A stretch of 64,000 nucleotides of DNA, taken from contig NZ_CP076457.1 of the NCBI RefSeq assembly GCF_018866325.1, positions 2,577,001 through 2,641,000 on the forward strand, in the 5' to 3' direction. This DNA comes from Streptomyces sp. YPW6 (GTDB lineage: Bacteria; Actinomycetota; Actinomycetes; Streptomycetales; Streptomycetaceae). Under the pieces are notes generated by a model, which saw only the letters and a list, made by a program, of their open reading frames with translations, had not been told where the DNA came from and ran no database searches. The translations under genes were made by a program, and so were the position numbers. Numbering within the stretch: position 1 is the first letter of the stretch; every line of letters begins with the position of its first letter. Of this stretch, positions 54,773 to 62,581 are shown in pieces.

Positions 54773-55720
54773 ATGCCCACCACTGCTCCCGCATTTTCCG
54801 ACGCGACGGCGTCCGACAGTGCGCTGCGCCGCTTCCTGTTCGGGCTGCCCGGCGTCGACGCCGTCGGCCTCGAAGCGCGCGCCGCCTCCCTCGGAACCCG
54901 TTCGATCAAGACGACGGCCAAGGCGTACGCCATCGATCTCGCCATCTCGATGATCGACCTGACGACGCTGGAAGGCGCGGACACCCCGGGCAAGGTCCGG
55001 GCTCTCGCCGCCAAGGCCGTCAACCCCGACCCCACCGACCGCACGACCCCGCGCACCGCGGCCGTCTGCGTCTACCCCGACATGGTGCCCACCGCCGCCG
55101 CCGCCCTCGCGGGCACCGGCGTGAAGGTGGCGTCCGTGGCGACCGCCTTCCCGGCGGGCCGCGCCGCGCTGGACGTCAAGCTCGCGGACGTCCGCGACGC
55201 CGTGGCGGCCGGGGCCGACGAGATCGACATGGTGATCGACCGGGGGGCCTTCCTCTCCGGCCGGTTCCTGAAGGTCTACGAGGAGATCGTGGCCGTGAAG
55301 GCCGAGTGCGGGACCGCCCGCCTCAAGGTGATCTTCGAGACCGGCGAGCTGTCCACGTACGACAACATCCGCCGGGCCTCCTGGATCGGGATGCTGGCGG
55401 GCGCGGACTTCATCAAGACCTCGACCGGCAAGGTGGCCACCAACGCCACCCCCGCGAACACCCTCCTCATGCTGGAGGCGGTCCGGGACTTCCGGGCGGC
55501 CACCGGCGTGCAGATCGGGGTGAAGCCGGCCGGCGGCATCCGCACCACCAAGGACGCGGTGAAGTTCCTGGTCCTGGTGAACGAGACCGCGGGCGAGGAC
55601 TGGCTGGACCCGCACTGGTTCCGGTTCGGCGCGTCCAGCCTGCTCAACGACCTGCTGATGCAGCGCCAGAAGCTCAGCACCGGCCGTTACTCCGGCCCCG
55701 ATTACGTGACGGTGGACTGA
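54773..55720 (+). CDS. deoC: Deoxyribose-phosphate aldolase
   Basis: The product is 315 aa. It splits 2-deoxyribose-5-phosphate to acetaldehyde and glyceraldehyde-3-phosphate. EIDMVIDRGAFLSGR, LKVIFETGELSTYDNIRRA (first Lys pair) and GADFIKTSTGKVATNATPAN with the Schiff-base lysine are intact. The ATG at 54773 (MPTTAPAF) lies about 17 nt from the presumed -10, so the transcript is nearly leaderless; a GTG at 54767 is an alternative. Confidence 0.95.
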   Translation: MPTTAPAFSDATASDSALRRFLFGLPGVDAVGLEARAASLGTRSIKTTAKAYAIDLAISMIDLTTLEGADTPGKVRALAAKAVNPDPTDRTTPRTAAVCVYPDMVPTAAAALAGTGVKVASVATAFPAGRAALDVKLADVRDAVAAGADEIDMVIDRGAFLSGRFLKVYEEIVAVKAECGTARLKVIFETGELSTYDNIRRASWIGMLAGADFIKTSTGKVATNATPANTLLMLEAVRDFRAATGVQIGVKPAGGIRTTKDAVKFLVLVNETAGEDWLDPHWFRFGASSLLNDLLMQRQKLSTGRYSGPDYVTVD

Positions 55721-55725
55721 TAGCC

Positions 55726-57162
55726 ATGGCATCCGCATTCGAGTACGCACCGGCGCCGGAGTCGCGTTCCGTCGTCGACATCGCCCCGTCCTACGGGCTG
55801 TTCATCGACGGCGAGTTCACCGAGGCCGCCGACGGCAAGGTCTTCAAGACCGTCTCGCCGAGCACCGAGGAGGTCCTCTCCGAGGTCGCACAGGCGGGCG
55901 CGGCGGACGTGGACCGGGCCGTGAAGGCGGCGCGGAAGGCGTTCGAGAAGTGGTCGGCGCTGCCCGGCTCCGAGCGCGCGAAGTACCTGTTCCGGATCGC
56001 CCGGATCATCCAGGAGCGCAGCCGCGAGCTGGCCGTCCTGGAGACCCTCGACAACGGCAAGCCGATCAAGGAGACCCGCGACGCGGACCTCCCGCTGGTC
56101 GCCGCGCACTTCTTCTACTACGCGGGCTGGGCCGACAAGCTGGACCACGCGGGGTACGGGCCGAACCCGCGCCCGCTGGGTGTGGCGGGTCAGGTCATCC
56201 CGTGGAACTTCCCGCTGCTGATGCTGGCGTGGAAGATCGCCCCGGCACTGGCCACGGGCAACACGGTGGTGCTGAAGCCCGCCGAGACGACCCCGCTGAG
56301 CGCCCTGTTCTTCGCGGACATCTGCCGTCAGGCCGGGCTGCCCAAGGGCGTCGTCAACATCCTCACCGGCTACGGGGACGCGGGCGAGGCGCTCGTCACG
56401 CACGAGGGCGTGAACAAGGTCGCCTTCACCGGTTCGACCGCCGTCGGCAAGGCCATCGCCCGGTCGGTCGCGGGTACGGACAAGAAGGTCACCCTGGAGC
56501 TGGGCGGCAAGGGCGCGAACATCGTGTTCGACGACGCCCCGGTCGACCAGGCCGTCGAGGGCATCGTCACCGGGATCTTCTTCAACCAGGGCCAGGTCTG
56601 CTGCGCGGGCTCCCGGCTGCTGGTCCAGGAGTCGGTCCAGGACGAGGTGCTGGACGCCCTGAAGCGCCGGCTCTCCACCCTGCGGCTGGGCGACCCCCTG
56701 GACAAGAACACCGACATCGGCGCGATCAACTCCGCCGAGCAGCTCGCCCGGATCACCTCCCTGGTGGAGACGGGCGAGGCGGAGGGCGCGGAGCGCTGGA
56801 GCGCCCCCTGCGAACTGCCCTCCTCCGGTTACTGGTTCGCCCCGACGCTCTTCACGAACGTCACCCAGGCGCACACGGTGGCCCGGAACGAGATCTTCGG
56901 CCCGGTGCTCTCCGTGCTCTCGTTCCGCACCCCGGACGAGGCGGTCGCCAAGGCCAACAACAGTCAGTACGGCCTCTCGGCGGGCATCTGGACGGAGAAG
57001 GGCTCCCGCATCCTCGCGGTCGCGAACAAGCTCCGCGCCGGCGTCGTCTGGGCCAACACGTTCAACAAGTTCGACCCGACGTCGCCGTTCGGCGGCTACA
57101 AGGAGTCGGGCTTCGGCCGCGAGGGCGGCCGCCACGGCCTGGAGGCGTACCTCGATGTCTGA
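55726..57162 (+). CDS. Aldehyde dehydrogenase
   Basis: The product is 478 aa, full family length. The NAD site IPWNFPLLMLAWKIAP, catalytic Glu loop LELGGKGANIVF, and catalytic cysteine in NQGQVCCAGSRLLVQ are all present. It starts 5 bp after the deoC stop, so it should oxidise the acetaldehyde that DeoC makes. The next gene overlaps it by 8 bp. Confidence 0.94.
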   Translation: MASAFEYAPAPESRSVVDIAPSYGLFIDGEFTEAADGKVFKTVSPSTEEVLSEVAQAGAADVDRAVKAARKAFEKWSALPGSERAKYLFRIARIIQERSRELAVLETLDNGKPIKETRDADLPLVAAHFFYYAGWADKLDHAGYGPNPRPLGVAGQVIPWNFPLLMLAWKIAPALATGNTVVLKPAETTPLSALFFADICRQAGLPKGVVNILTGYGDAGEALVTHEGVNKVAFTGSTAVGKAIARSVAGTDKKVTLELGGKGANIVFDDAPVDQAVEGIVTGIFFNQGQVCCAGSRLLVQESVQDEVLDALKRRLSTLRLGDPLDKNTDIGAINSAEQLARITSLVETGEAEGAERWSAPCELPSSGYWFAPTLFTNVTQAHTVARNEIFGPVLSVLSFRTPDEAVAKANNSQYGLSAGIWTEKGSRILAVANKLRAGVVWANTFNKFDPTSPFGGYKESGFGREGGRHGLEAYLDV

Positions 57163-58072
57163 TCAGAACCGACTTGGCGTCTTCAAGACCTACAAGCTGT
57201 ACGTCGGGGGCAAGTTCCCCCGCTCCGAGAGCGGCCGGGTGTACGAGGTGACCGACTCCAAGGGCCAGTGGCTCGCCAACGCGCCGCAGTCATCGCGCAA
57301 GGACGCGCGCGACGCCGTCGTGGCGGCGCGCAAGGCGTTCGGCGGCTGGTCGGGCGCGACCGCGTACAACCGGGGCCAGGTCCTCTACCGCGTCGCGGAG
57401 ATGCTGGAGGGCCGCAAGGACCAGTTCGTCCGCGAAGTCGCCGCCTCCGAGGGGCTGTCGAAGTCCAAGGCGGCGGCCGCGGTGGACGCGGCGATCGACC
57501 GCTGGGTCTGGTACGCGGGCTGGACCGACAAGATCGGCCAGATCGCGGGCGGGGCCAACCCGGTCGCGGGTCCCTTCTTCAACCTCTCCACCCCGGAGCC
57601 GACCGGCGTCGTCGCGGTCCTCGCACCGCGCACGTCGTCGCTCCTCGGGCTGGTCTCGGTGATCGCCCCGGTGATCGCGACCGGCAACACGGCCGTGGTC
57701 GTCGCCTCCGCCGACGCCCCGCTGCCCGCGCTGTCGCTGGGCGAGGTCCTGGCCACCTCGGACGTGCCCGGCGGTGTGGTCAACATCCTGACGGGCGTCA
57801 CCGCGGAGATCGCCGCACCGCTCGCCGCCCACCAGGACGTCAACGCGATCGACCTGACCGGCGCGGACGCCGGGCTGGCCAAGGAGCTGGAGATCGCGGC
57901 GGCGGACAACCTGAAGCGCGTACGCCGTCCACAGCCTGTGGACACGGACGGCGCGGCGGACGCCGAGGACTGGTCGGCCTCCCCCGGCACGGACCGCCTG
58001 ACGGCGTTCCTGGAGACCAAGACGGTCTGGCACCCGACGGGCGCCCTGGGAGCCGCGGGCTCCTCGTACTGA
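57155..58072 (+). CDS. Aldehyde dehydrogenase-like protein lacking the catalytic domain
   Basis: The product is 305 aa. It matches the ALDH N-terminal half (YVGGKFPRSESGRVYEV, LYRVAEMLEGRKDQF, NPVAGPFFNLSTPEPTG, AVLAPRTSSLLGLVSVIAP). After the region GGVVNILTGVTAEIAA the chain diverges and ends with a short charged tail. The catalytic Cys, the Glu loop and the C-terminal oligomerisation strand are absent. It overlaps the true ALDH gene by 8 bp, which suggests a partner role. It is probably non-catalytic and conserved rather than a random fragment, since the frame is clean. Confidence 0.85.
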   Translation: MSDQNRLGVFKTYKLYVGGKFPRSESGRVYEVTDSKGQWLANAPQSSRKDARDAVVAARKAFGGWSGATAYNRGQVLYRVAEMLEGRKDQFVREVAASEGLSKSKAAAAVDAAIDRWVWYAGWTDKIGQIAGGANPVAGPFFNLSTPEPTGVVAVLAPRTSSLLGLVSVIAPVIATGNTAVVVASADAPLPALSLGEVLATSDVPGGVVNILTGVTAEIAAPLAAHQDVNAIDLTGADAGLAKELEIAAADNLKRVRRPQPVDTDGAADAEDWSASPGTDRLTAFLETKTVWHPTGALGAAGSSY

Positions 58073-58096
58073 GGACGGACCGCTCCCCAGGCACCC

Positions 58097-58134
58097 GGAC
58101 GGGGCCGCCCCACCACCCCGGGGCGGCCCCGTCC
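58097..58134. terminator. Terminator, perfect 15-bp stem
   Basis: GGACGGGGCCGCCCC (58097-58111) pairs with 58120-58134 around an 8-nt loop, between convergent genes. Confidence 0.88.
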
Positions 58135-58156
58135 GCCGTGTCCGCGTCCGCGTGCG

Positions 58157-58576
58157 TCAGCCGGTGACGAGCTTGGTCACCGACCCCACCACGGGCAGGT
58201 CGCTCAGCGCGCCGCCACTGGTGATCGGGTCGGTGACGATGGCGGTGGTGACCGGCTTGAAGTCGGCGATCTGGGTGCCCACGGCGTTGTCCAGCGGGTC
58301 CACCCCGGTCCCCGCCAGCGGGTCCAGCTGAAGGTCGGTGATCGGGGCGACGCTGCTGGCCAGCGAGGTCCCGAGCGCGCTCGTCACGGCGGGCGCGGCC
58401 GTCTCGCCGAGCGCCTGGAGGGCGGAGACGCCCTGCTCCGGGGCCTCGGCCGCGGCCGGCAGCTGGACAGCCTGTGCGGAGCCCGCACCGGCCCCCAGCG
58501 CGGCTCCCAGCGCGGTGAAGGTCAGACCGGCGCGCAGCAGGACGCGACGTTCGGGCTTACGTGCATGAAGTGCCAT
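58157..58576 (-). CDS. Small secreted protein
   Basis: The product is 139 aa. The N-terminus (RKPERRVLLRAGLTFTALGA then AALGAGAGSAQA) is a Sec signal with an Ala-x-Ala site near residue 36. The mature part is an Ala/Pro/Val-rich low-complexity chain without cysteine. AGGTGG precedes the ATG. Function unknown. Confidence 0.8.
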   Translation of the reverse strand: MALHARKPERRVLLRAGLTFTALGAALGAGAGSAQAVQLPAAAEAPEQGVSALQALGETAAPAVTSALGTSLASSVAPITDLQLDPLAGTGVDPLDNAVGTQIADFKPVTTAIVTDPITSGGALSDLPVVGSVTKLVTG

Positions 58577-58704
58577 GTTTTCCACCTGATCGAGCCTGGT
58601 CGGGTAATCGTCCGTACGCGCAGAGTAGTTGAGGTGTGATGCCGGATACCAACAGGAGACCCGAGGGGTCCCCTGCGCGGGTCAATGCCTCACACTTCTG
58701 TTCT

Positions 58705-59349
58705 GTGAGTTCCCAACCGATCCCGACCCGCGTCGTCCTGCTCGCGGGCCCCTCCGGCTCCGGCAAGTCCGTCCTGGCCGCCCGCACCGGCCTTCCGGTG
58801 CTGCGCCTGGACGACTTCTACAAGGAGCACGACGACCCGACGCTGCCCCGGGTCCCCGGCTCCGCGGACATCGACTGGGACTCCGCCGCGTCCTGGGACG
58901 CGGACGTGGCGGTGGCCGCCATCGCCGAACTGTGCCGGCGGGGCCGTACGGACGTTCCGGTGTACGACATCGCCACCAGCTCCCGTACGGGCCACGAGAC
59001 CTTCCACATCGGGCGCTCCCCGCTGTTCGTGGCGGAGGGCATCTTCGCGGCGGACATCGTGGAGCGCTGCCAGGAACTGGGGCTGCTGGCCGACGCGCTC
59101 TGCCTGCGCGGCCGCCCGTCGACGACGTTCCGCCGCCGCCTGGTGCGGGACCTGCGCGAGGGCCGCAAGTCGGTCCCGTTCCTGCTGCGGCGCGGCTGGC
59201 GCCTGATGCGGGCCGAGCGGCGCATCGTGGCCCGCCAGACGGCCCTGGGGGCGTATCCGTGCGGCAAGGAGGAGGCGCTGGGGCGGTTCGCCGCCGCGGC
59301 GGCGGGGCGGTGCCGCCGGGCGAGCGTGGGGGCGCCGGTCCCGGAGTAG
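58705..59349 (+). CDS. udk: Uridine kinase-like P-loop kinase
   Basis: The product is 214 aa from a GTG at 58705. The Walker A is GPSGSGKS at residues 15-22, followed by LDDFYKEHDDPTLP and DIDWDSAASWD. VPVYDIATSSRTG and VAEGIFAADIVERC fit uridine/cytidine kinase. Upstream in-frame starts (58636, 58639) add ~22 unlikely residues. It belongs to the nucleoside-salvage cluster. Confidence 0.88.
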   Translation: MSSQPIPTRVVLLAGPSGSGKSVLAARTGLPVLRLDDFYKEHDDPTLPRVPGSADIDWDSAASWDADVAVAAIAELCRRGRTDVPVYDIATSSRTGHETFHIGRSPLFVAEGIFAADIVERCQELGLLADALCLRGRPSTTFRRRLVRDLREGRKSVPFLLRRGWRLMRAERRIVARQTALGAYPCGKEEALGRFAAAAAGRCRRASVGAPVPE

Positions 59350-59370
59350 GACGGACGCCCCCACGCTCGC
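59320..59370. terminator. Hairpin between udk and the convergent paralogue genes
   Basis: GCGAGCGTGGGGGCG (59320-59334, inside the udk 3' end) pairs perfectly with 59356-59370 around a 21-nt loop. It can terminate both strands. Confidence 0.7.
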
Positions 59371-59372
59371 GC

Positions 59373-60446
59373 TCAGCCGGTGGCGGGGGCGGGGGCGGCG
59401 CAGCCGAAGGTCTGGGCGGCCGCCTTCACGAAGGGGGCCATGTACGCGTCCGATGCCGGGAGGCCGGCAGGCTCGCGGGCTTCGAGGTACTGCAGGCCCG
59501 GTTTCATCGCCAGGTAGAGGGGATCACCCTGGGCACAGGGCAGGATCATCTTCTGCGTATTCACGACCTCAGCCGCACGGCCGTCCGGAGCCTTGCCCTC
59601 GCTCGTTCCCGGTGCCTTCCGTACCGCGTCGGTGAACAGCGGGTCCCGGGAGGCCACGTACGTCATGAAGCCTTCCGCGCGGACGATGCCTGACGAGTCG
59701 TCGTCCAGGAACAATTTGCAGGACCACAGACCGGCAGGCGCCTTCTGCCCCGCCGCGAGCACCTTCGCACCCTCCGGAATCCGACCGCGTGCGGAGAGGC
59801 CGTCCAGGCCGCAGACCCGGCCCTCGGAGACCGGGCGGGCCTCGTCGGAGACGGGCGGCACGAGCGGCCCGGGCTTCCCCGGCAGGTCACCGCAGTGCGC
59901 GGCGGCCGCGACGGAGCGGGCGGTGTCCGTGGTGAACGCGGCGAACGCGGCGCGGTCGGTGATCGGCCCGGTGGTGCTGACCCTGACGATGACGGGCTGC
60001 TTCTCCGTCCAGCACTTCTCGGGCAGCAGGGCCCATGCCTGGCGCCGGTCGACTCCGCCAGTGACCGCTCCAGAGAAGAACGACGATTTCGGCAGGTCCA
60101 GCAGGTGCTCGACTCCCAGGAGGTCGTCGCCCTGCTCCGCCCACACCCGTACCGTCAGCTCACTCTCCCCCGAGCCGAGCAACACGGACGACTTGCCGAC
60201 CCGGCACACCGTATCCGTCAGGTCCTTGTCGAGACCGTCCCCCTCGGCGTCCAGACGCCCGGCCCCCGGAAGCACCGCGTCCACCTGCTCTGCCGATACG
60301 AGCCCCCCACAGAGCCGGTCCGCCGTCCATACGTTGGTGTTGCGCCAGGCGTGCAGGAGCACCGCGACCACCACGACCACGGCGGCCACGACTGCCCAGA
60401 CCTTCCATGCCGGACGCGTACGGTCTGCCTCTTCTGCTGTGTTCAC
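59373..60446 (-). CDS. Membrane-anchored hypothetical protein, paralogue 3 of 3
   Basis: The product is 357 aa. A short cytosolic N-terminus (MNTAEEADRTRPAWK) precedes one membrane helix (VWAVVAAVVVVVAVLLHAW) at residues 16-34; the rest lies outside. Conserved features shared with the two neighbours are RNTNVxTxDRLCGGLVSAEQ, VLPGAGRLDAEGDGL, VTGGV, LLPEKCW, RPVSEGRVCGL and a C-terminal KAAAQTFGCAAP; five to seven conserved cysteines should form disulfides. The family is unknown to me. The ATG overlaps the stop of the paralogue gene before it by 4 bp. Confidence 0.85.
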   Translation of the reverse strand: MNTAEEADRTRPAWKVWAVVAAVVVVVAVLLHAWRNTNVWTADRLCGGLVSAEQVDAVLPGAGRLDAEGDGLDKDLTDTVCRVGKSSVLLGSGESELTVRVWAEQGDDLLGVEHLLDLPKSSFFSGAVTGGVDRRQAWALLPEKCWTEKQPVIVRVSTTGPITDRAAFAAFTTDTARSVAAAAHCGDLPGKPGPLVPPVSDEARPVSEGRVCGLDGLSARGRIPEGAKVLAAGQKAPAGLWSCKLFLDDDSSGIVRAEGFMTYVASRDPLFTDAVRKAPGTSEGKAPDGRAAEVVNTQKMILPCAQGDPLYLAMKPGLQYLEAREPAGLPASDAYMAPFVKAAAQTFGCAAPAPATG

Positions 60447-61519
60447 TGAGCCTCGGCGGGGGCTGTGCAGCCGAAGGTCTTGGCGGCGGCCTTCATGAAG
60501 GGCCCGACGTAGGCATCCCGCCGCGGCAGGTCCGGGTGGCGCTTGCCCGCTTTCAGATACTGCTGCCCCGACTCCACCGCCAGATAGAGAGGGTCGCCGT
60601 CCGCGCAGGGCAGGATGAATCCGGCACCCTTGTCGACTTCTTCGACTGACCGGCCGTCCGGCGCCGTACTTCCGGCCGTGCCCGGGAACTTCCTCATGGC
60701 GGCAATGAGCAGCGGGTCCCGAGTGGCGGCGTACTTCATGAAGCCGTCATTACGGACGAAGCCATTCGTCTCGTCGTCCAGGGTCAGCTTGCAGAACCAC
60801 AGGTCTGCGGGGGCCTTCTGCCCCTCTTCGAGTACCTTCGTCCCGGCCGGCACCTGACCGGCCACGGTCAGGCCGTCCAGGCCGCACACCTGTCCCTCGG
60901 AGACCGGGCGCGCGGCATCGGAGCGAGGGGACACGAGCGTTCCGGGCTTCTCCGGGAGGTCACCGCACTTGGTCCGGGCTGCGATGGTCCGTGCGGTGTC
61001 GGTGGCCAGGGCGGCGAAGGCGGTACGGTCGGCAGCCGGTTCGTCGACGCTGAACTCGGCGACCACCGGCCGGTCGGTCCAGCACTTCTCGGGCAGCATG
61101 ACCCACGCTTTGTACGCGTTGACCCCGCCGGTCACCTCGCCGGTGAAGTACGAGGCGCCCGGGGGGTAGGGCTCGCTTTCGAACGCCAGCGGGTCATGGC
61201 CCCGCACCCCCCAGAGCCGGACACTGAGCCCGCTCTCGCCGGAACCGAGGACGACGGACGACTTCTCGATCCTGCAGCGCGTATCCGTCAGGTCGTCGTC
61301 GTCCAGCCCGTCCCCTTCGGCGTCCAGACGCCCGGCCCCCGGAAGCACCGCGTCCGCCTGCTCCGTCGAGATCAGGTCCCCGCAGAGCCGGTCCGCCGTC
61401 AGCACGTTGGTGTTGCGCCAGACGTGCAGCAGCCCCGCGACCACCACGACCACGGCGGCCACGGCCGCCCAGACCTTCCACGCCGGACGTGTACGGTCTG
61501 CTGCTTCTGCTGTGTTCAC
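60443..61519 (-). CDS. Membrane-anchored hypothetical protein, paralogue 2 of 3
   Basis: The product is 358 aa and aligns along its whole length with both neighbours: same anchor (WAAVAAVVVVVAGLLHVW), same RNTNVLTADRLCGDLISTEQ, same VLPGAGRLDAEGDGL and same C-terminal KAAAKTFGCTAPAEAQ. Its most divergent part is residues ~85-130. The stop and start overlaps (ATGA) with the other copies show one transcript. Confidence 0.85.
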   Translation of the reverse strand: MNTAEAADRTRPAWKVWAAVAAVVVVVAGLLHVWRNTNVLTADRLCGDLISTEQADAVLPGAGRLDAEGDGLDDDDLTDTRCRIEKSSVVLGSGESGLSVRLWGVRGHDPLAFESEPYPPGASYFTGEVTGGVNAYKAWVMLPEKCWTDRPVVAEFSVDEPAADRTAFAALATDTARTIAARTKCGDLPEKPGTLVSPRSDAARPVSEGQVCGLDGLTVAGQVPAGTKVLEEGQKAPADLWFCKLTLDDETNGFVRNDGFMKYAATRDPLLIAAMRKFPGTAGSTAPDGRSVEEVDKGAGFILPCADGDPLYLAVESGQQYLKAGKRHPDLPRRDAYVGPFMKAAAKTFGCTAPAEAQ

Positions 61520-62577
61520 TGAGCCTCGGCGGGGGCTGTGCAGCCGAAGGTCTTGGCGGCAGCCTGCACGAAAGGCTCGACGTACTCGGCCGATGGCGGA
61601 AGGTCCGAAAGTTCACGCGCCTCCCAGTACTGCCCTTTGGCCTCGACCGCGAGATAGAGAGCGTCGCCTTCCGCACAGGGAAGAATCATCTGGCTCTCAC
61701 CGACGAGATCTGCCCTTCTGCCGTCCGGAGCCTTGCCCTCGCTCGTTCCCGGCGTCTTCTTCACCGCGGCGATGAGCAGCGGATCCCGGGACGCCGAGTA
61801 CGCCATGAAGCCAGCCGCGCGGACAGAGTCACGCGAGTCGTCATCCAGGGTCAGCTTGCAGGACCAGAGGTCAGCAGGAGCCTTCTGCCCTGCTTCGAGC
61901 ACCTTCACGCCCTCGGGCACCTGGCCGCTGACGGACAGGCCGCCCAAACCGCACACCCGCCCCTCGGAGGCCGGGCGGGGCGCATCCGAGCGCGGTGGCA
62001 GGAGCCTCTCGGGCTTCTCCGGAAGATCGCCACACCCCTCCCCGGCCGCAATGGCTCGGGCCGTGTCGGTGGTCAGGGCGGCGAATGCCTCGCGGTCGGA
62101 GATCCGTTCGGTGGAGCTGATCCCGACGAACACCGGCTGAGGCGCCCAGCACTCCTCCGGCAGCAGAGCCCACCCCAGTTCGTCATCAACTCCACCGGTC
62201 ACCGCACCGGAGAAGAATGACGTCTCCGGAAGTTCAGACACTCCGTACACCCCCAGGATCTCCATGCCTTGCTGCGCCCGGACCCTGAGAGTCAATGCTC
62301 CCTCTCCCGACCCGAGCACAACAGACGATTTCTCGATCCGGCAGACCGTGTCGGTGAGTTCCTTGCCGAGCCCGTCGCCCTCTGCGTCGATACGGCCGGC
62401 CCCTGGAAGGACCCCGTTCGCCTGCTCTGCCGAGACCAACCCTCCACAGACCCGGTCCTCCGTCAGCACATTGGTGTTGCGCCAGACGTGCAACAGCCCT
62501 GCGACCACCAGGAGAACCGCCATCACGACGCCCCAGGGCTTCCACGCCCGCCCCGTACCACCCTCTGCTGTGCTCAC
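61516..62577 (-). CDS. Membrane-anchored hypothetical protein, paralogue 1 of 3
   Basis: The product is 353 aa from a GTG at 62577. It shares the same anchor, RNTNVLTEDRVCGGLVSAEQ, VLPGAGRIDAEGDGL and the C-terminus KTFGCTAPAEAQ with the other two. It starts 4 bp after the stop of the large gene upstream, so all four genes are one operon. The first copy has the most diverged signal region. Confidence 0.85.
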   Translation of the reverse strand: MSTAEGGTGRAWKPWGVVMAVLLVVAGLLHVWRNTNVLTEDRVCGGLVSAEQANGVLPGAGRIDAEGDGLGKELTDTVCRIEKSSVVLGSGEGALTLRVRAQQGMEILGVYGVSELPETSFFSGAVTGGVDDELGWALLPEECWAPQPVFVGISSTERISDREAFAALTTDTARAIAAGEGCGDLPEKPERLLPPRSDAPRPASEGRVCGLGGLSVSGQVPEGVKVLEAGQKAPADLWSCKLTLDDDSRDSVRAAGFMAYSASRDPLLIAAVKKTPGTSEGKAPDGRRADLVGESQMILPCAEGDALYLAVEAKGQYWEARELSDLPPSAEYVEPFVQAAAKTFGCTAPAEAQ

Positions 62578-62581
62578 TTGC

